A stretch of DNA of 34,614 bases from Candidatus Avidesulfovibrio excrementigallinarum (GTDB taxonomy: Bacteria > Desulfobacterota > Desulfovibrionia > Desulfovibrionales > Desulfovibrionaceae): NCBI GenBank assembly GCA_018715085.1, contig DVMI01000016.1, forward strand, positions 1-34,614, given 5' to 3'. The position numbers and the translations under genes were made by a program. Below the pieces are notes generated by a model. It made no database searches. It was not told the origin of the DNA and worked only from the letters and a program-made list of their open reading frames with translations. Positions within the stretch are counted from its first letter, which is position 1. Each line of letters opens with the position of its first letter. Shown piece after piece: positions 8,090-18,736 of the stretch.

Positions 8090-9028
8090 CTATGGGCGCA
8101 GTTTCAGCTGGGTCATCGGGCAGGAGCGCGTTTTTCGATCTGTAATCACGTCCTCCGGACCGGCTTCGCCCGCAAGCAGCGGCGACTGCGGGTCATGCAG
8201 GCCGGCGCTGGCCGCCGCCAGCCGCGGGCTGGACGTGGCGTAGCAATAGCGGCAGCCGCCCCTGCAGGTGTTGTATGCGCCAATATCCACACTCTCGGCG
8301 CAGTTGCAGGCCGGCCGCTGGTTCCTGTCCCGCGCGACGTTGAGCGTGCGGCCCGACAGCCGCGCAAAAAGGCTGCCGTCAATGCAGCGTGCGGGCAGGA
8401 CGCCGCAGGGCCGCAAATCGATCGCCTCCGCGCAGGCATACAGCTGCATTCCGTGGCTGCGGGCAATGGCTGCCAGCTGTTGGGCAAGAAGCGTCTGCTG
8501 TTCGGGGGAGATGGGTGGGACGCCAAGGCTGGCAAGGCTTTTTGCCGTGCTGCGGTAGCTGTCAAGAAAGCTGATCGTGCACGTTGTTGTATAGCCTGAA
8601 AGCCGCCTGGCCAGCACTTCAAAATAGCGAAGATGGTGCGCCATGGTGTATGTGGCGTTCAAAAATATCGGATCATAGCGCCAGAGGACGCGGTCCGGGC
8701 CGAGCTGATCAGACAGGCGCTGAAAGGCCGGAATGACGGTCCTTTCCTTGGAGGGAACGCCCGGTTCAACGTCCTGGCCGTAGGCGTTCAGTGTACATTG
8801 AAAATAGTGCGCGTAACCGGCAAGCTGATGCAGCCTGTTCAGCATGGGCAGGGGATTTTTTGTCCAGAACACGATCCCGTCAACCTGATCGGGCCGCAGC
8901 GGAATCCGGCTGATCTGCCGGGCGTTCCGCGGGTTCCTCACCAGAACGTAGCCTTCCCGGATCCGGTTGCAGAACCATTCTGCATAATAGGCAGGGATGT
9001 CCGTCCGCCTGCTGGCGCTGATCAGCAT
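8090..9028 (-). CDS. DUF1848 family Fe-S protein
   Basis: Cytoplasmic protein of 312 residues belonging to a family of unknown function. The start matches the family opening (ISASRRTDIPAYYAEWF), so I prefer the ATG at 9028 to the ATG at 9052. Conserved blocks are FWTKNP (54-59) and WRYDP (116-120). The C-terminal cluster C241-x-C243 and NTCRGGCRYCYA (C255, C259, C262) is a probable iron-sulfur site resembling that of radical SAM proteins. It stands alone on the minus strand with no evident partner. The reaction is not known. Confidence 0.88.
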   Translation of the reverse strand: MLISASRRTDIPAYYAEWFCNRIREGYVLVRNPRNARQISRIPLRPDQVDGIVFWTKNPLPMLNRLHQLAGYAHYFQCTLNAYGQDVEPGVPSKERTVIPAFQRLSDQLGPDRVLWRYDPIFLNATYTMAHHLRYFEVLARRLSGYTTTCTISFLDSYRSTAKSLASLGVPPISPEQQTLLAQQLAAIARSHGMQLYACAEAIDLRPCGVLPARCIDGSLFARLSGRTLNVARDRNQRPACNCAESVDIGAYNTCRGGCRYCYATSSPRLAAASAGLHDPQSPLLAGEAGPEDVITDRKTRSCPMTQLKLRP

Positions 9029-9364
9029 GTCGCCCCCAATCCGATATGGCATTGCCCCCGGACGCGCGCCCGGCCGCTGTTGGAACGGCCCCCGTGCCTG
9101 TCCGGCGGGCGTGTTCTGTTTGCGTCCTGCCGCGCCGGCCAGCTCTGCCGCAGGCCCGGCAAGACGGCCCGGAAAAGAGCTGGCGCTGCCGCTTGTTCCT
9201 GACAGCCACTCCAGGCAGCCGTTTTTCGGCCGTGCCGGCTTCCGGCTTTTGCGGCCTGTGCGCGTTCATGCCGGTGCGGCAGGCTCGCAACAAGGCTGCC
9301 TGCGCGCCTGATCTTCCGCCCGGCCGCACCGGCCCGGCACACGGGCAGTCCGGCTTTTGCTGCC
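9029..9364. other. Intergenic stretch, no gene seen
   Basis: GC-rich spacer upstream of the DUF1848 gene; it should hold that gene's promoter, but no convincing -35/-10 pair was found. Confidence 0.45.
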
Positions 9365-9399
9365 AAAAGGCCCCCGCCGTGTTCCGGCAGGGGCCTTTT
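9365..9399 (-). terminator. Bidirectional terminator downstream of ettA
   Basis: AAAAGGCCCC 9365-9374 pairs with GGGGCCTTTT 9390-9399, with GCCG and CGGC extending the stem inside. T-runs are present on both strands. It lies about 145 bases past the ettA stop. Confidence 0.8.
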
Positions 9400-9544
9400 C
9401 CTTCACGCTTTCAACGGGCCGCGCCTCCGGCGGCCGCTCCCGCGTCCCGCCTGCATGTTGTGCACAGAACCGCGGAAGCCATCCCGGCAAAAGGCGGAAC
9501 TTTTCCCGGCAGAGACGGTCCGTCTTCTTCCCGGCAGACCGGCG

Positions 9545-11230
<1,686 letters not shown>

Positions 11231-11354
11231 AGCGCCTCCTGTTGGCTGTGTATCTTGCTGCCTTTTTCCACAGTCTTGGCCGAATGTCAAACGCACAGGC
11301 TGCATATTGCCTTCAGCATAGCGAAATCAATAATCTTTTTTTGCCATCGCAACA

Positions 11355-11390
11355 TTGACAGCCCCATGGCCGGCCGCTATTGTAACAATA
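11355..11390 (+). promoter_or_regulatory. Sigma-70-like promoter with overlapping palindrome, upstream of cbiK
   Basis: TTGACA at 11355-11360, a 17-base spacer and TATTGT at 11378-11383. The -10 box is the left half of a perfect inverted repeat TATTGT-A-ACAATA (11378-11390), a likely operator covering the -10 and start site. It reads toward cbiK-hrpB. Confidence 0.6.
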
Positions 11391-11656
11391 CGGGCGCAGT
11401 CTGTGCGCAGACGCCTTCTTTCCGTGCGGCGGGGGCTGCCGTGCAGGCCTCTCCACGCCGGACGCGCACCGGCAGGCCCAAATGCGCTCCCCGGGCCGCG
11501 CACCGCCAAATCAGGCTCTGTGCGGCGGCCGTTGCACCGGCACCCCGGAGGCGGCAGCCTCCCCGGCGTCCTGCACGCCCCGGATCCGGCCGGCCATGCA
11601 CGGCGCCTGCCTGGCCTGCGGCCCTCTCCCGGCAACCTTTTATTCGGACGGCATCC
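11391..11656 (+). other. Leader region of cbiK, no gene seen
   Basis: About 265 GC-rich bases between the predicted start site and cbiK. I looked for a cobalamin riboswitch because of the downstream gene and did not find the conserved B12-box core. No small ORF stands out. Confidence 0.4.
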
Positions 11657-12487
11657 ATGAAAACGGGCATTCTTCTTGCCGCCTTCGGCACTGCGACACC
11701 ACAGGGCGAAGCCACGCTGCGCCGCTTTGCCCAGCGCGTCCGCGACCGGTACCCGGACGTGCCCGTCCGCTGGGCCTTCACCTCGCCGGCCATGCGCGAG
11801 CGTCTTGCCGGCGCGCGCAAAAAATCCGACTCCGTAGGCAAGGCCCTGCGCAAAATGGCCTTTGAACGCTACGAGAGCATTGCCGTTCAGCCCCTGCATG
11901 TGGTGCCGGGCATCGAATATACCGACGTGCTGGACGAATGCGCGGCCGTGGCCAGCCAGTTCAGCGCCCTTGCCGCGGGCGCGCCGCTTCTGGCCGGCGG
12001 CGAAGACATGGACGCACTGGCCCGCGCGCTGCTTGCCGGGCTGCCCCCCTCCCGCGCCGCCGGCGACGCCGTCCTGTTTGCCGGCCACGGCAGCCGGCAC
12101 GACTCGGCCGCCTATTACGCGGCCCTGTCCAGAGCCGTCACCGGCATCGACCCCCTGGCCTTTGTTGCAACCATGAAAGGCGAAGTGCAGCTGCATCAGG
12201 CGCTGCCTCTGCTGCTGGCCAAAGGTGTCCGGCATGTCTGGCTTGTGCCGCTGCTTGCGGTCATCGGCCGGCACGCGCTCGAAGATCTGGCCGGCAACAG
12301 GCCCGACTCGTGGCGCACCCTGCTTGAAGCCCAGGGCCTGACCTGCATCCCGGTGCTGACCGGCATGGCCGAAATGCCCTGCTTTGCCGACGTCTGGATC
12401 GACCATCTGGACAAGGCGCTGCGCCTGCTTGAGACTTCCGACCCCCAGCCGCCATCCCATGACTGCCACGCCAGACGTATCCGCTGA
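11657..12487 (+). CDS. cbiK: Sirohydrochlorin cobaltochelatase, CbiK type (cytosolic)
   Basis: Inserts Co2+ (in some hosts Fe2+) into sirohydrochlorin in the anaerobic cobalamin or siroheme branch. The 276-residue protein opens with MKTGILLAAFGTATPQG and has the two metal-binding histidines of the family, His144 in FAGHGSRH and His206 in VIGRHALEDL; VQPLHVVPG with His81 is also conserved. There is no signal peptide, so it corresponds to the cytoplasmic CbiK form described in Desulfovibrio rather than the periplasmic one. A long in-frame extension back to 10604 crosses antisense ettA and is rejected. No strong Shine-Dalgarno precedes the ATG. The 3' end overlaps hrpB by 29 bases, suggesting one transcript. 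Confidence 0.9.
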   Translation: MKTGILLAAFGTATPQGEATLRRFAQRVRDRYPDVPVRWAFTSPAMRERLAGARKKSDSVGKALRKMAFERYESIAVQPLHVVPGIEYTDVLDECAAVASQFSALAAGAPLLAGGEDMDALARALLAGLPPSRAAGDAVLFAGHGSRHDSAAYYAALSRAVTGIDPLAFVATMKGEVQLHQALPLLLAKGVRHVWLVPLLAVIGRHALEDLAGNRPDSWRTLLEAQGLTCIPVLTGMAEMPCFADVWIDHLDKALRLLETSDPQPPSHDCHARRIR

Positions 12488-15050
12488 TCTGCCTGTTTTC
12501 GACGTCCTCCCGGAACTGCTCAAAACCCTGCAAACCGCCCGCCGGGTTGTGCTGAGCGCGCCGCCGGGCGCAGGCAAGACCACCCGCGTGCCGCTGGCGC
12601 TGCTTCCTTATGCCTCCCCCAAACGCCGCGTGCTCATGCTGGAGCCGCGACGCCTGGCCGCCCGCGCCGCCGCACGGCACATGGCCGGCCTGCTGGACGA
12701 AGCGCCGGGCAGGCGGATTGGCTACCAAATGCGCATGGACCGCTGCTGCGGCCCGGAAACCGCCGTTCTTGTCGTCACCGAAGGCGTGCTGACCCGGATG
12801 CTGCGCGAAACCCCCGACCTGCCCGATGTCGGCTGGATCATCTTTGACGAATTCCACGAGCGCAGCCTTCAGGCCGATCTTGGGCTTGCCCTGGCGCTCG
12901 AATGTCAGGAAACCCTGCGCGAACCCGGCAACCCGCTGCGCCTTCTGGTCATGTCCGCCACGCTGGACATCGCGCCGCTGACAACGCTGCTTGGCGAAAC
13001 CGGCAGCGCGCCCTGCCCGCTGATCCGCTCGGAGGGCCGGCAATGGCCCGTGGACGTGCGCTACCTGCCCCCGCCATCCAAAGACGGCCCGCGCGCACAG
13101 CCGGCCTGGCTGGCCGCCGTCATCCGCCAGGCCCTGCACGAAGAAACCGGCAGCCTGCTTGTTTTTCTGCCCGGTTCAGGTGAAATCCGCGCCGTGGCCT
13201 CCCTGCTTGAGCCCGCCCCGCCCGGCGTGCGCATTCACCCCCTGTACGGCGACCTTCCGCCCGCCGCCCAGGACGAGGCCATACGCCCTGCCCCACCCGG
13301 CGTGCGCAAGGTGGTTCTGGCCACCTCCATTGCAGAGTCAAGCCTGACTATCGAAGGCGTGCGCGTGGTCATTGACGGCGGCCTTTCCCGGACTGCCCGC
13401 TTTGATCCGGCCACAGGCATGAGCCGCCTTGTGACAGAACGCGTCTCGCTGGCCGGAGCCGAACAGCGCCGCGGCCGCGCAGGAAGGCTGGAACCCGGCG
13501 TCTGCTGGCGGCTGTGGGCCAGAGAGGAAGAACAGGGCATGCGCGCCTTTCCCCGCCCCGAAATTCTCGAAGCGGATCTGGCCGATCTGCGCCTCGAACT
13601 GGCCCTGTGGGGCCTTGACGACCCTGCCGCATTACGCTGGCTGGACACTCCGCCGCAGGAAGCCTTCAGCCAGGCCACGCGCCTGCTGTGCGATCTGGGG
13701 GCGCTGGAGCCCGACGCGCGCCAGCCGCACAGGCTTCGTCCCACCCCCCACGGTCTGGATATGGCCGCGTTGCCCCTGCACCCCAGACTGGCGCACATGC
13801 TGCTGGCCTCTTTTCAGCAAGGTCTGGCAGAACCTGCCTGCCTGCTGGCCGCCATGGCCGGCGAACGCGACATCTTCCGCGGCGAGGCCGCACGCGTCAC
13901 CGACATCCGGCTGCGTCTGGCCCGGCTGGCCGGCATGCCCCAGCACAGGATCTGCACCATGGCCGGACGTCTGCGCCGCCTGCTGGCCGGACGCGCCCGG
14001 GGGCCGCAACAGCTTCCTCTGCGCGAGGGGCTGGAGCTGGCCGGCCTGGCTCTGGCTGCGGCCTACCCCGAACGCGTGGCCATGCGGCGTCCTGGATCCG
14101 GACGCGGCCAATACCTGATGGTCAACGGAAAAGGCGCCATGCTCGACCCCGCAGACCCGCTGGCAGACTCGCCATTCCTGGCCGTGGGCGAAGTGGACGG
14201 CGCAGCGGCCTGCGTGCGCGTTTTTCAGGCGGCCCCGCTGGATCGGACGGATATCGACACACTGTTCGGCGCGCGCTGCCAGCGTTCTGCCGAGGTCACC
14301 TGGAATCCCCGGGAAGAAGCGGTGGAAGCCTGCCAGAAACTCCGCCTGGGCACGCTGACGCTGGAAACCCGTCCGCTGGCGACGCCCGATCCGGACGCGC
14401 TGGCCAGCGCTGTGCTGACCGGCATCCGTGCGCTCGGCCTGGCCTGTCTGCCCTGGACGGAAGAGCTGCTGGAATGGCGGGCCCGGGTGCTCTTTTTGCG
14501 CTGTCTCGAACCCGACACCTGGCCGGATGTCCGCGACGCCGCCCTGCTGGACGGGCTTGACGACTGGCTGTCCCCTTTTCTTGGCGGCATTTCCCGCCAC
14601 AGCCAGTTTGACCGGATTCCCTTGCAGGCAGCCCTGCACGGACTGCTTCCCCCGCTTGCACAGCGCGAACTGTCCGCCCGGCTCGACCGGCTTGCGCCCA
14701 CACACCTTACTGTGCCCACAGGCTCGCGCATCCGCCTGGCCTATCCCCGGGCGCTGCTGACCTGCGATACTCTGCCCGCCCTGCCGGAACCGCCGATCCT
14801 GGCCGTCAAACTCCAGGAACTGTTTGGGCAGACCGAACAGCCGCGCGTGGCCGGCGGCCGTATCCCCGTGCGCCTGCACCTGCTCTCCCCCGCCGGGCGC
14901 CCGCTGCAAATCACTTCGGATCTGGCCGGGTTCTGGCGCAACGCCTACCCCGCTGTCCGGGCAGAAATGCGCGGCCGCTATCCGCGCCACCCCTGGCCGG
15001 ACGATCCCCTTGCCGCCGCCCCCACCCGTCGGGCCAAACCCCGCAGCTGA
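12459..15050 (+). CDS. hrpB: ATP-dependent helicase HrpB
   Basis: DExH-box helicase of the DEAH/RHA family, 863 residues, near the usual HrpB length. Motif I is APPGAGKTT (34-42), motif II DEFH (130-133), motif III SAT (166-168) and motif VI QRRGRAGR (336-343). The C-terminal half carries the HrpB-specific region, ending in RYPRHPWPDDPLAAAPTRR, which is the typical HrpB tail (YPKHPWPDDP). The start MTATPDVSADLPVFDVLPEL gives a normal N terminus; a start at 12384 would lie deeper inside cbiK. Its role in bacteria is poorly defined (RNA remodelling). Co-transcription with cbiK looks incidental. Confidence 0.95.
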   Translation: MTATPDVSADLPVFDVLPELLKTLQTARRVVLSAPPGAGKTTRVPLALLPYASPKRRVLMLEPRRLAARAAARHMAGLLDEAPGRRIGYQMRMDRCCGPETAVLVVTEGVLTRMLRETPDLPDVGWIIFDEFHERSLQADLGLALALECQETLREPGNPLRLLVMSATLDIAPLTTLLGETGSAPCPLIRSEGRQWPVDVRYLPPPSKDGPRAQPAWLAAVIRQALHEETGSLLVFLPGSGEIRAVASLLEPAPPGVRIHPLYGDLPPAAQDEAIRPAPPGVRKVVLATSIAESSLTIEGVRVVIDGGLSRTARFDPATGMSRLVTERVSLAGAEQRRGRAGRLEPGVCWRLWAREEEQGMRAFPRPEILEADLADLRLELALWGLDDPAALRWLDTPPQEAFSQATRLLCDLGALEPDARQPHRLRPTPHGLDMAALPLHPRLAHMLLASFQQGLAEPACLLAAMAGERDIFRGEAARVTDIRLRLARLAGMPQHRICTMAGRLRRLLAGRARGPQQLPLREGLELAGLALAAAYPERVAMRRPGSGRGQYLMVNGKGAMLDPADPLADSPFLAVGEVDGAAACVRVFQAAPLDRTDIDTLFGARCQRSAEVTWNPREEAVEACQKLRLGTLTLETRPLATPDPDALASAVLTGIRALGLACLPWTEELLEWRARVLFLRCLEPDTWPDVRDAALLDGLDDWLSPFLGGISRHSQFDRIPLQAALHGLLPPLAQRELSARLDRLAPTHLTVPTGSRIRLAYPRALLTCDTLPALPEPPILAVKLQELFGQTEQPRVAGGRIPVRLHLLSPAGRPLQITSDLAGFWRNAYPAVRAEMRGRYPRHPWPDDPLAAAPTRRAKPRS

Positions 15051-15060
15051 AAAACCGTGC

Positions 15061-15107
15061 GGGAGGAGGCAGGCCCCCTTTTGGAAAAAGGACGCCTTCC
15101 TTCCCCC
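15061..15107 (+). repeat. Purine/pyrimidine hairpin repeat, copy 1 (after hrpB)
   Basis: A polypurine left arm ending CCCCCTTTT pairs through a short GGA loop with AAAAAGG and a pyrimidine right arm ending TTCCCCC. It begins 11 bases after the hrpB stop and has the same plan as copies at 24531, 33786, 34185 and 34572. It may act as a terminator although no separate U-run follows. Confidence 0.65.
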
Positions 15108-15183
15108 GTGCTCCCTTACGCCTTTCTGACACGGTTACCCGCCGGGAGCTGCCGCCAAAGGGGCCAGGCAGGCCGCACGGCAG

Positions 15184-15218
15184 AAAAAAACTGTCCCGGA
15201 GCACCGCTTCCGGGACAG
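15184..15218 (-). terminator. Intrinsic terminator for the minus strand (rfaE2 side)
   Basis: CTGTCCCGGA 15191-15200 pairs perfectly with TCCGGGACAG 15209-15218; on the minus strand it is followed by seven T (15190-15184). It lies about 270 bases after the rfaE2 stop; nothing coding was seen between. Confidence 0.85.
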
Positions 15219-15485
15219 GGACGCGCCTTCTGAAAAAGGCAACAAAGGAAGAGACCGCGTGCTGTTTGTGCCCGCACCGTCCGATCTTTCCGCAGAAAGG
15301 CCACAGCACGGGAACGTGCTGCAGGCCGCGCCTGCCTGGGGCAACAGCGCAGGCCGCCGCGCCCGTTCGCAGGCCCGCGCTGTCCGCGCCGCATCCAGGC
15401 ACAAAAGATACGCTCCGGGGGACGGCAGGAAATCCTTGCTGACAGAGGGGCTGGCCTTCCTCAGCCTGCGCCGCCCCCGGCCCTG

Positions 15486-15971
15486 CTATCGCCCCAGGAG
15501 CTTGTTGACGATGGCTGTGGTGGAATAGCCGGGCAGCAGCGGCAGGCTGACGACCTTGCCGCCGCGGGCTTCGACAATGTCGCGGCCCACAATGCGATCG
15601 GGCGTCCAGTCGCCGCCCTTGACCAGCACGTCCGGCTGAACGGCCCGGATGAGCGCCGCAGGCGTGTCTTCGTCAAAACCGGTCACGGCGTCCACGCTGG
15701 CCAGATGGGCAAGGACAAAGGCCCTGGCCGGATAGGGATTGACCGGACGTTCCGGCCCCTTGTTCTGCCGGCGCACGGAATCGTCGCTGTTGAGTCCGAG
15801 CACCAGCACGTCGCCCAGCGCGCGGGCGCGTTCCAGCAAATCCACATGGCCGGGGTGCAGGATGTCATAGCAGCCATTAGTGAACACAATGCGCTTGCCT
15901 GCCGCGCGCAGGGGGGCAAGCCAATCCAGCAGGGCCGGCAATTCCATGACATGGGGATGGGACAGGACCAT
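15486..15971 (-). CDS. rfaE2: D-glycero-beta-D-manno-heptose 1-phosphate adenylyltransferase
   Basis: Transfers AMP from ATP to heptose 1-phosphate, giving ADP-heptose for the LPS inner core. The 161-residue protein is the stand-alone second domain of HldE/RfaE: nucleotidyltransferase motif [12 protein letters not shown] (31-42), the NSDDSVRR segment, [11 protein letters not shown], and the diagnostic [13 protein letters not shown] end. AAGGAA precedes the ATG at 15971 by five bases; the longer frame to 16175 is non-coding-looking. It follows mrdA on the same strand after 450 bases, so it may have its own promoter. The kinase half (rfaE1) is not in the window. Confidence 0.93.
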   Translation of the reverse strand: MVLSHPHVMELPALLDWLAPLRAAGKRIVFTNGCYDILHPGHVDLLERARALGDVLVLGLNSDDSVRRQNKGPERPVNPYPARAFVLAHLASVDAVTGFDEDTPAALIRAVQPDVLVKGGDWTPDRIVGRDIVEARGGKVVSLPLLPGYSTTAIVNKLLGR

Positions 15972-16425
15972 ACGCGTTCCTTCGGTGCGGCGGTAAGAGG
16001 GTTGCACAGTACAAAAAACGTTTTCTGCCGTGGGGAAAAAAAGTTCCGCATTCTTCGCGCAGGCAGGCGTCCGGGGGCAACGCTGCCGTGACAGGACGCG
16101 CCCGGGCACAATGCCGCCCGCGCACGGCGGAGGGAGAATGCAAAAAACCGTTACCGTTCCAGAAAGGTTTCGCAATAAAGCCCGTACACGGAGGGGGAAG
16201 CGCCGTCTTCCGCCTGCCGGACAGACGCCATGCGCCGCGCCCGGCAGCAGGCGCGCACACGCCTTAAGCCGCCTGCACCATCCGAGAAAGAACCTTCAAC
16301 AGGCTGCGCAGGAAGAGCAGACGCGCTGTCCGGCGCCAGCGGCCGCGCCGGCCCCTCCCCGGCAGGCAGCCCCGGGCGCGGCGCACAACGCCCTGCCGCG
16401 GGCATTCTGCCGGACGCCTGCCCGC
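15972..16425. other. Intergenic stretch between mrdA and rfaE2, no gene seen
   Basis: A 454-base gap between two minus-strand genes. It contains an AT-richer patch (about 16005-16050) with A-runs that could hold the rfaE2 promoter, but no clear consensus pair. No rodA-like coding was found, although rodA often follows mrdA. Confidence 0.45.
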
Positions 16426-18282
16426 TCAGCGCCTCCGTGAGCGGCCGGATTCGACCTGCACCTGCGGCTGGCGCTTGGTGACGCCGGGATTGAATTCCTC
16501 GGGATCAATGCCGAACAGGCAGTCATAGACCTTGCGCGCCACAGGGCCGGCCTGTGCCGCACCGCCACCGGCGTGCTCGAGCATGACGATGACCACGACC
16601 TCTTCGTCGCCTTTTTTGCCCCAGGTGGCGATCCAGGCGTGATCGCGCTCAAAGTGCTCCATTTCTTCCGTCCGCTGGCGGCGGTCGCCGACCATGCGGA
16701 TTTTGACGACCTGGGCCGTGCCGGTCTTGCCGCCCATGATCGCGTCAGAGCGCCGGACGACGCGCGCGGTGCCCACGCTGGCCGTTTCGATCATGGCGTC
16801 CCGCACCAGTTTGCGCGCGGCGGCATTCATGGGGGTCTGCCCGCGCACTTCCACCGGCCTGCCGGCCAGCAGCTGGGGTTTGAGGAGCTTGCCGCCGTTC
16901 AGAATCGAACTGACAAACACGGCCATCTGCACGGGCGTGACAAGCGTGTACCCCTGCCCGATGGACACGTTGACCGTTTCGCCCCGGTACCAGGGTTCGC
17001 CTGTGCGGCGCGTTTTCCACGCGCGGGAGGGGACCAGTCCGGCTTTTTCGTGCGGCAGGTCAATGCCTGTCAGGCGGCCAAAGCCGCAACGCCTGGCATA
17101 GTCTTCGATTTTGTTGATCCCAAACCGCTCGCCAAGCACATAATAATACACGTCGCACGAAGCCTTGAGCGACTGGGCCATGTCAACAGCGCCGTGGCCG
17201 CCGCGTTTCCAGCAGCGGAATGTCTGGTTGCCCACCTTGACCTGACCGGAACAGAACACCGTGGTTTCGGGCGACACGCCTTCTTCAAGGAACATGCCCA
17301 CCATCATGAGCTTCCAGATGGAGCCGGGCGGGTACACGCTCTGAATGCCGCGGTTCTGCAAAGGATGATACGGATTGTCACGGATGGCCGTCCAATCCTG
17401 CACCGAAAGCCCGCTGACAAAGAGGTTGTTGTCATACGCGGGCGTGGTGACCAGCGCGCGGATGGCGCCTGTGTGGGGATCCATGACCACCACGCTGCCG
17501 GTCTGCTTGCCGAGGATCTCAAAAATCTGACGCTGCAAATCGGCGTCGATGTTCAAGGTGGCGCTCTGGCCGTTCTGGGGCTCTTCAATGGGCTGCTTGC
17601 CCATGACGCGGCCCAGGGCGTCCACTTCAAGGCTGTTGCAGCCCTTTTCCCCGCGCAGCGTCGTTTCAAGAACGTTTTCCAGGCCTTGCTTGCCCACGTT
17701 GTCGCCCAGGGCCAGCCACGAGTCGTCTTTCAATTCGCGCTCGTTGGCTTCGGCCACATAGCCCAGAATGTGCGCAAACACGTCGCGGTAGGGATAAAAA
17801 CGCTTGTAGCGCGTGACAATTTCCAGCTCGGGCCAGTGGATGAGCTGGGCTTCGATGCGCGCCATCTGCTCGTAAGTCAGATCGTTCAGAATGATGATGG
17901 GTTCAAAAGGCTTGCCGCGAACGCTGTCCTGACGGTACTTGGTGGTCAGCTGAGCCAGAGGCACGCCGCTCCAGGCGCTGATCTGCGCCAGCGTGGCGGA
18001 CAGGTCTGCGCAGTTTTCGGCCTTGAGCGACAGCGCAAAGGCCGGGCGGTTGTCGGCCAGCAGCTGCCCGTGAGTGTCGCGAATCAGCCCCCGGGAGGCA
18101 TAGACCCGCTCGTAGCGCATGCGGTTTTCCACAGACTGACGGGCAAACTCTGCCCCTTTGTGGATCTGCAGGTACCAAAAGCGCATGACAAAGACGCAGA
18201 ACAGCAGCAGCACCATGCACTGCAACAGAATCAGCCCTGCGCGCGGCGGCTGATAATCGTCGTGTTCAAGCTGAATGGCCAT
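16426..18282 (-). CDS. mrdA: Penicillin-binding protein 2 (elongasome transpeptidase)
   Basis: Class B peptidoglycan transpeptidase of the rod complex, anchored in the inner membrane with its catalytic domain in the periplasm. The 618-residue protein has one N-terminal membrane helix (about 16-36) and a PBP-dimer domain. The penicillin-binding triad is complete: YPPGSIWK (Ser321, Lys324), SCD (Ser375-Asp377) and KTG (519-521). SxD rather than SxN in the second motif fits PBP2 of the MrdA type rather than FtsI. The start overlaps the mreD end by 17 bases. Operon context with mreBCD confirms the assignment. The tail is basic (SGRSRRR). Confidence 0.95.
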   Translation of the reverse strand: MAIQLEHDDYQPPRAGLILLQCMVLLLFCVFVMRFWYLQIHKGAEFARQSVENRMRYERVYASRGLIRDTHGQLLADNRPAFALSLKAENCADLSATLAQISAWSGVPLAQLTTKYRQDSVRGKPFEPIIILNDLTYEQMARIEAQLIHWPELEIVTRYKRFYPYRDVFAHILGYVAEANERELKDDSWLALGDNVGKQGLENVLETTLRGEKGCNSLEVDALGRVMGKQPIEEPQNGQSATLNIDADLQRQIFEILGKQTGSVVVMDPHTGAIRALVTTPAYDNNLFVSGLSVQDWTAIRDNPYHPLQNRGIQSVYPPGSIWKLMMVGMFLEEGVSPETTVFCSGQVKVGNQTFRCWKRGGHGAVDMAQSLKASCDVYYYVLGERFGINKIEDYARRCGFGRLTGIDLPHEKAGLVPSRAWKTRRTGEPWYRGETVNVSIGQGYTLVTPVQMAVFVSSILNGGKLLKPQLLAGRPVEVRGQTPMNAAARKLVRDAMIETASVGTARVVRRSDAIMGGKTGTAQVVKIRMVGDRRQRTEEMEHFERDHAWIATWGKKGDEEVVVIVMLEHAGGGAAQAGPVARKVYDCLFGIDPEEFNPGVTKRQPQVQVESGRSRRR

Positions 18283-18736
18283 GCAGCAGCCCCCAGCGGC
18301 GGCTCAGTTCCGCCAGTTTCCAGAACACGGGAATCACCGCCGCCTGTATGGCACATTCCTTGAGCAGCACAGCGTTATCCAGCGCGGCATCCTGCAGCGA
18401 AACCATCAGCTGGGTGACGGCATAGCGGGTCACACCGGCCGCCAGCCCCAGCAAAATCACAAAAACCAGACTGCGCGTTGAAAACAGCCAGTGCCCGATG
18501 ACCACCAGCAGCATCACCGAAAGGTACCAGAGCACACACGCCCCAAAAGCCAGCGTTCCAAGACCTTCCTGAATGAGCACGGTGATCAGGAAGACGCAGG
18601 CCAGCTGCATGGGGCGGCGCTCCTGCATGGCAAGAATGAGCCCGGGGATCAGCATGTCCACGCCGGGCAGCACCATCTGCAGCCAGATGCCGACAACAAA
18701 GAACAGCACCCACCAGACCTGGTTGCGCGATGTCAT
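18266..18736 (-). CDS. mreD: Rod shape-determining protein MreD
   Basis: Inner-membrane protein of 156 residues with about five hydrophobic helices, part of the MreBCD-RodA-PBP2 complex that directs lateral wall growth. MreD proteins are poorly conserved; size, topology and position between mreC and mrdA make the call. The ATG at 18736 overlaps the mreC stop as ATGA, a sign of translational coupling; the longer frame to 18823 lies inside mreC and is rejected. Confidence 0.9.
   Translation of the reverse strand: MTSRNQVWWVLFFVVGIWLQMVLPGVDMLIPGLILAMQERRPMQLACVFLITVLIQEGLGTLAFGACVLWYLSVMLLVVIGHWLFSTRSLVFVILLGLAAGVTRYAVTQLMVSLQDAALDNAVLLKECAIQAAVIPVFWKLAELSRRWGLLHGHSA

Noticed and set aside
11391-11656. 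Cobalamin riboswitch upstream of cbiK
   Set aside because: The conserved B12-box core (GCCACTG) and surrounding fold were not found.
16573-18363. Plus-strand open frame of about 596 codons
   Set aside because: It is antisense to mrdA, whose catalytic motifs are intact; the frame exists because of GC-rich codon bias and has no domain or ribosome binding site.
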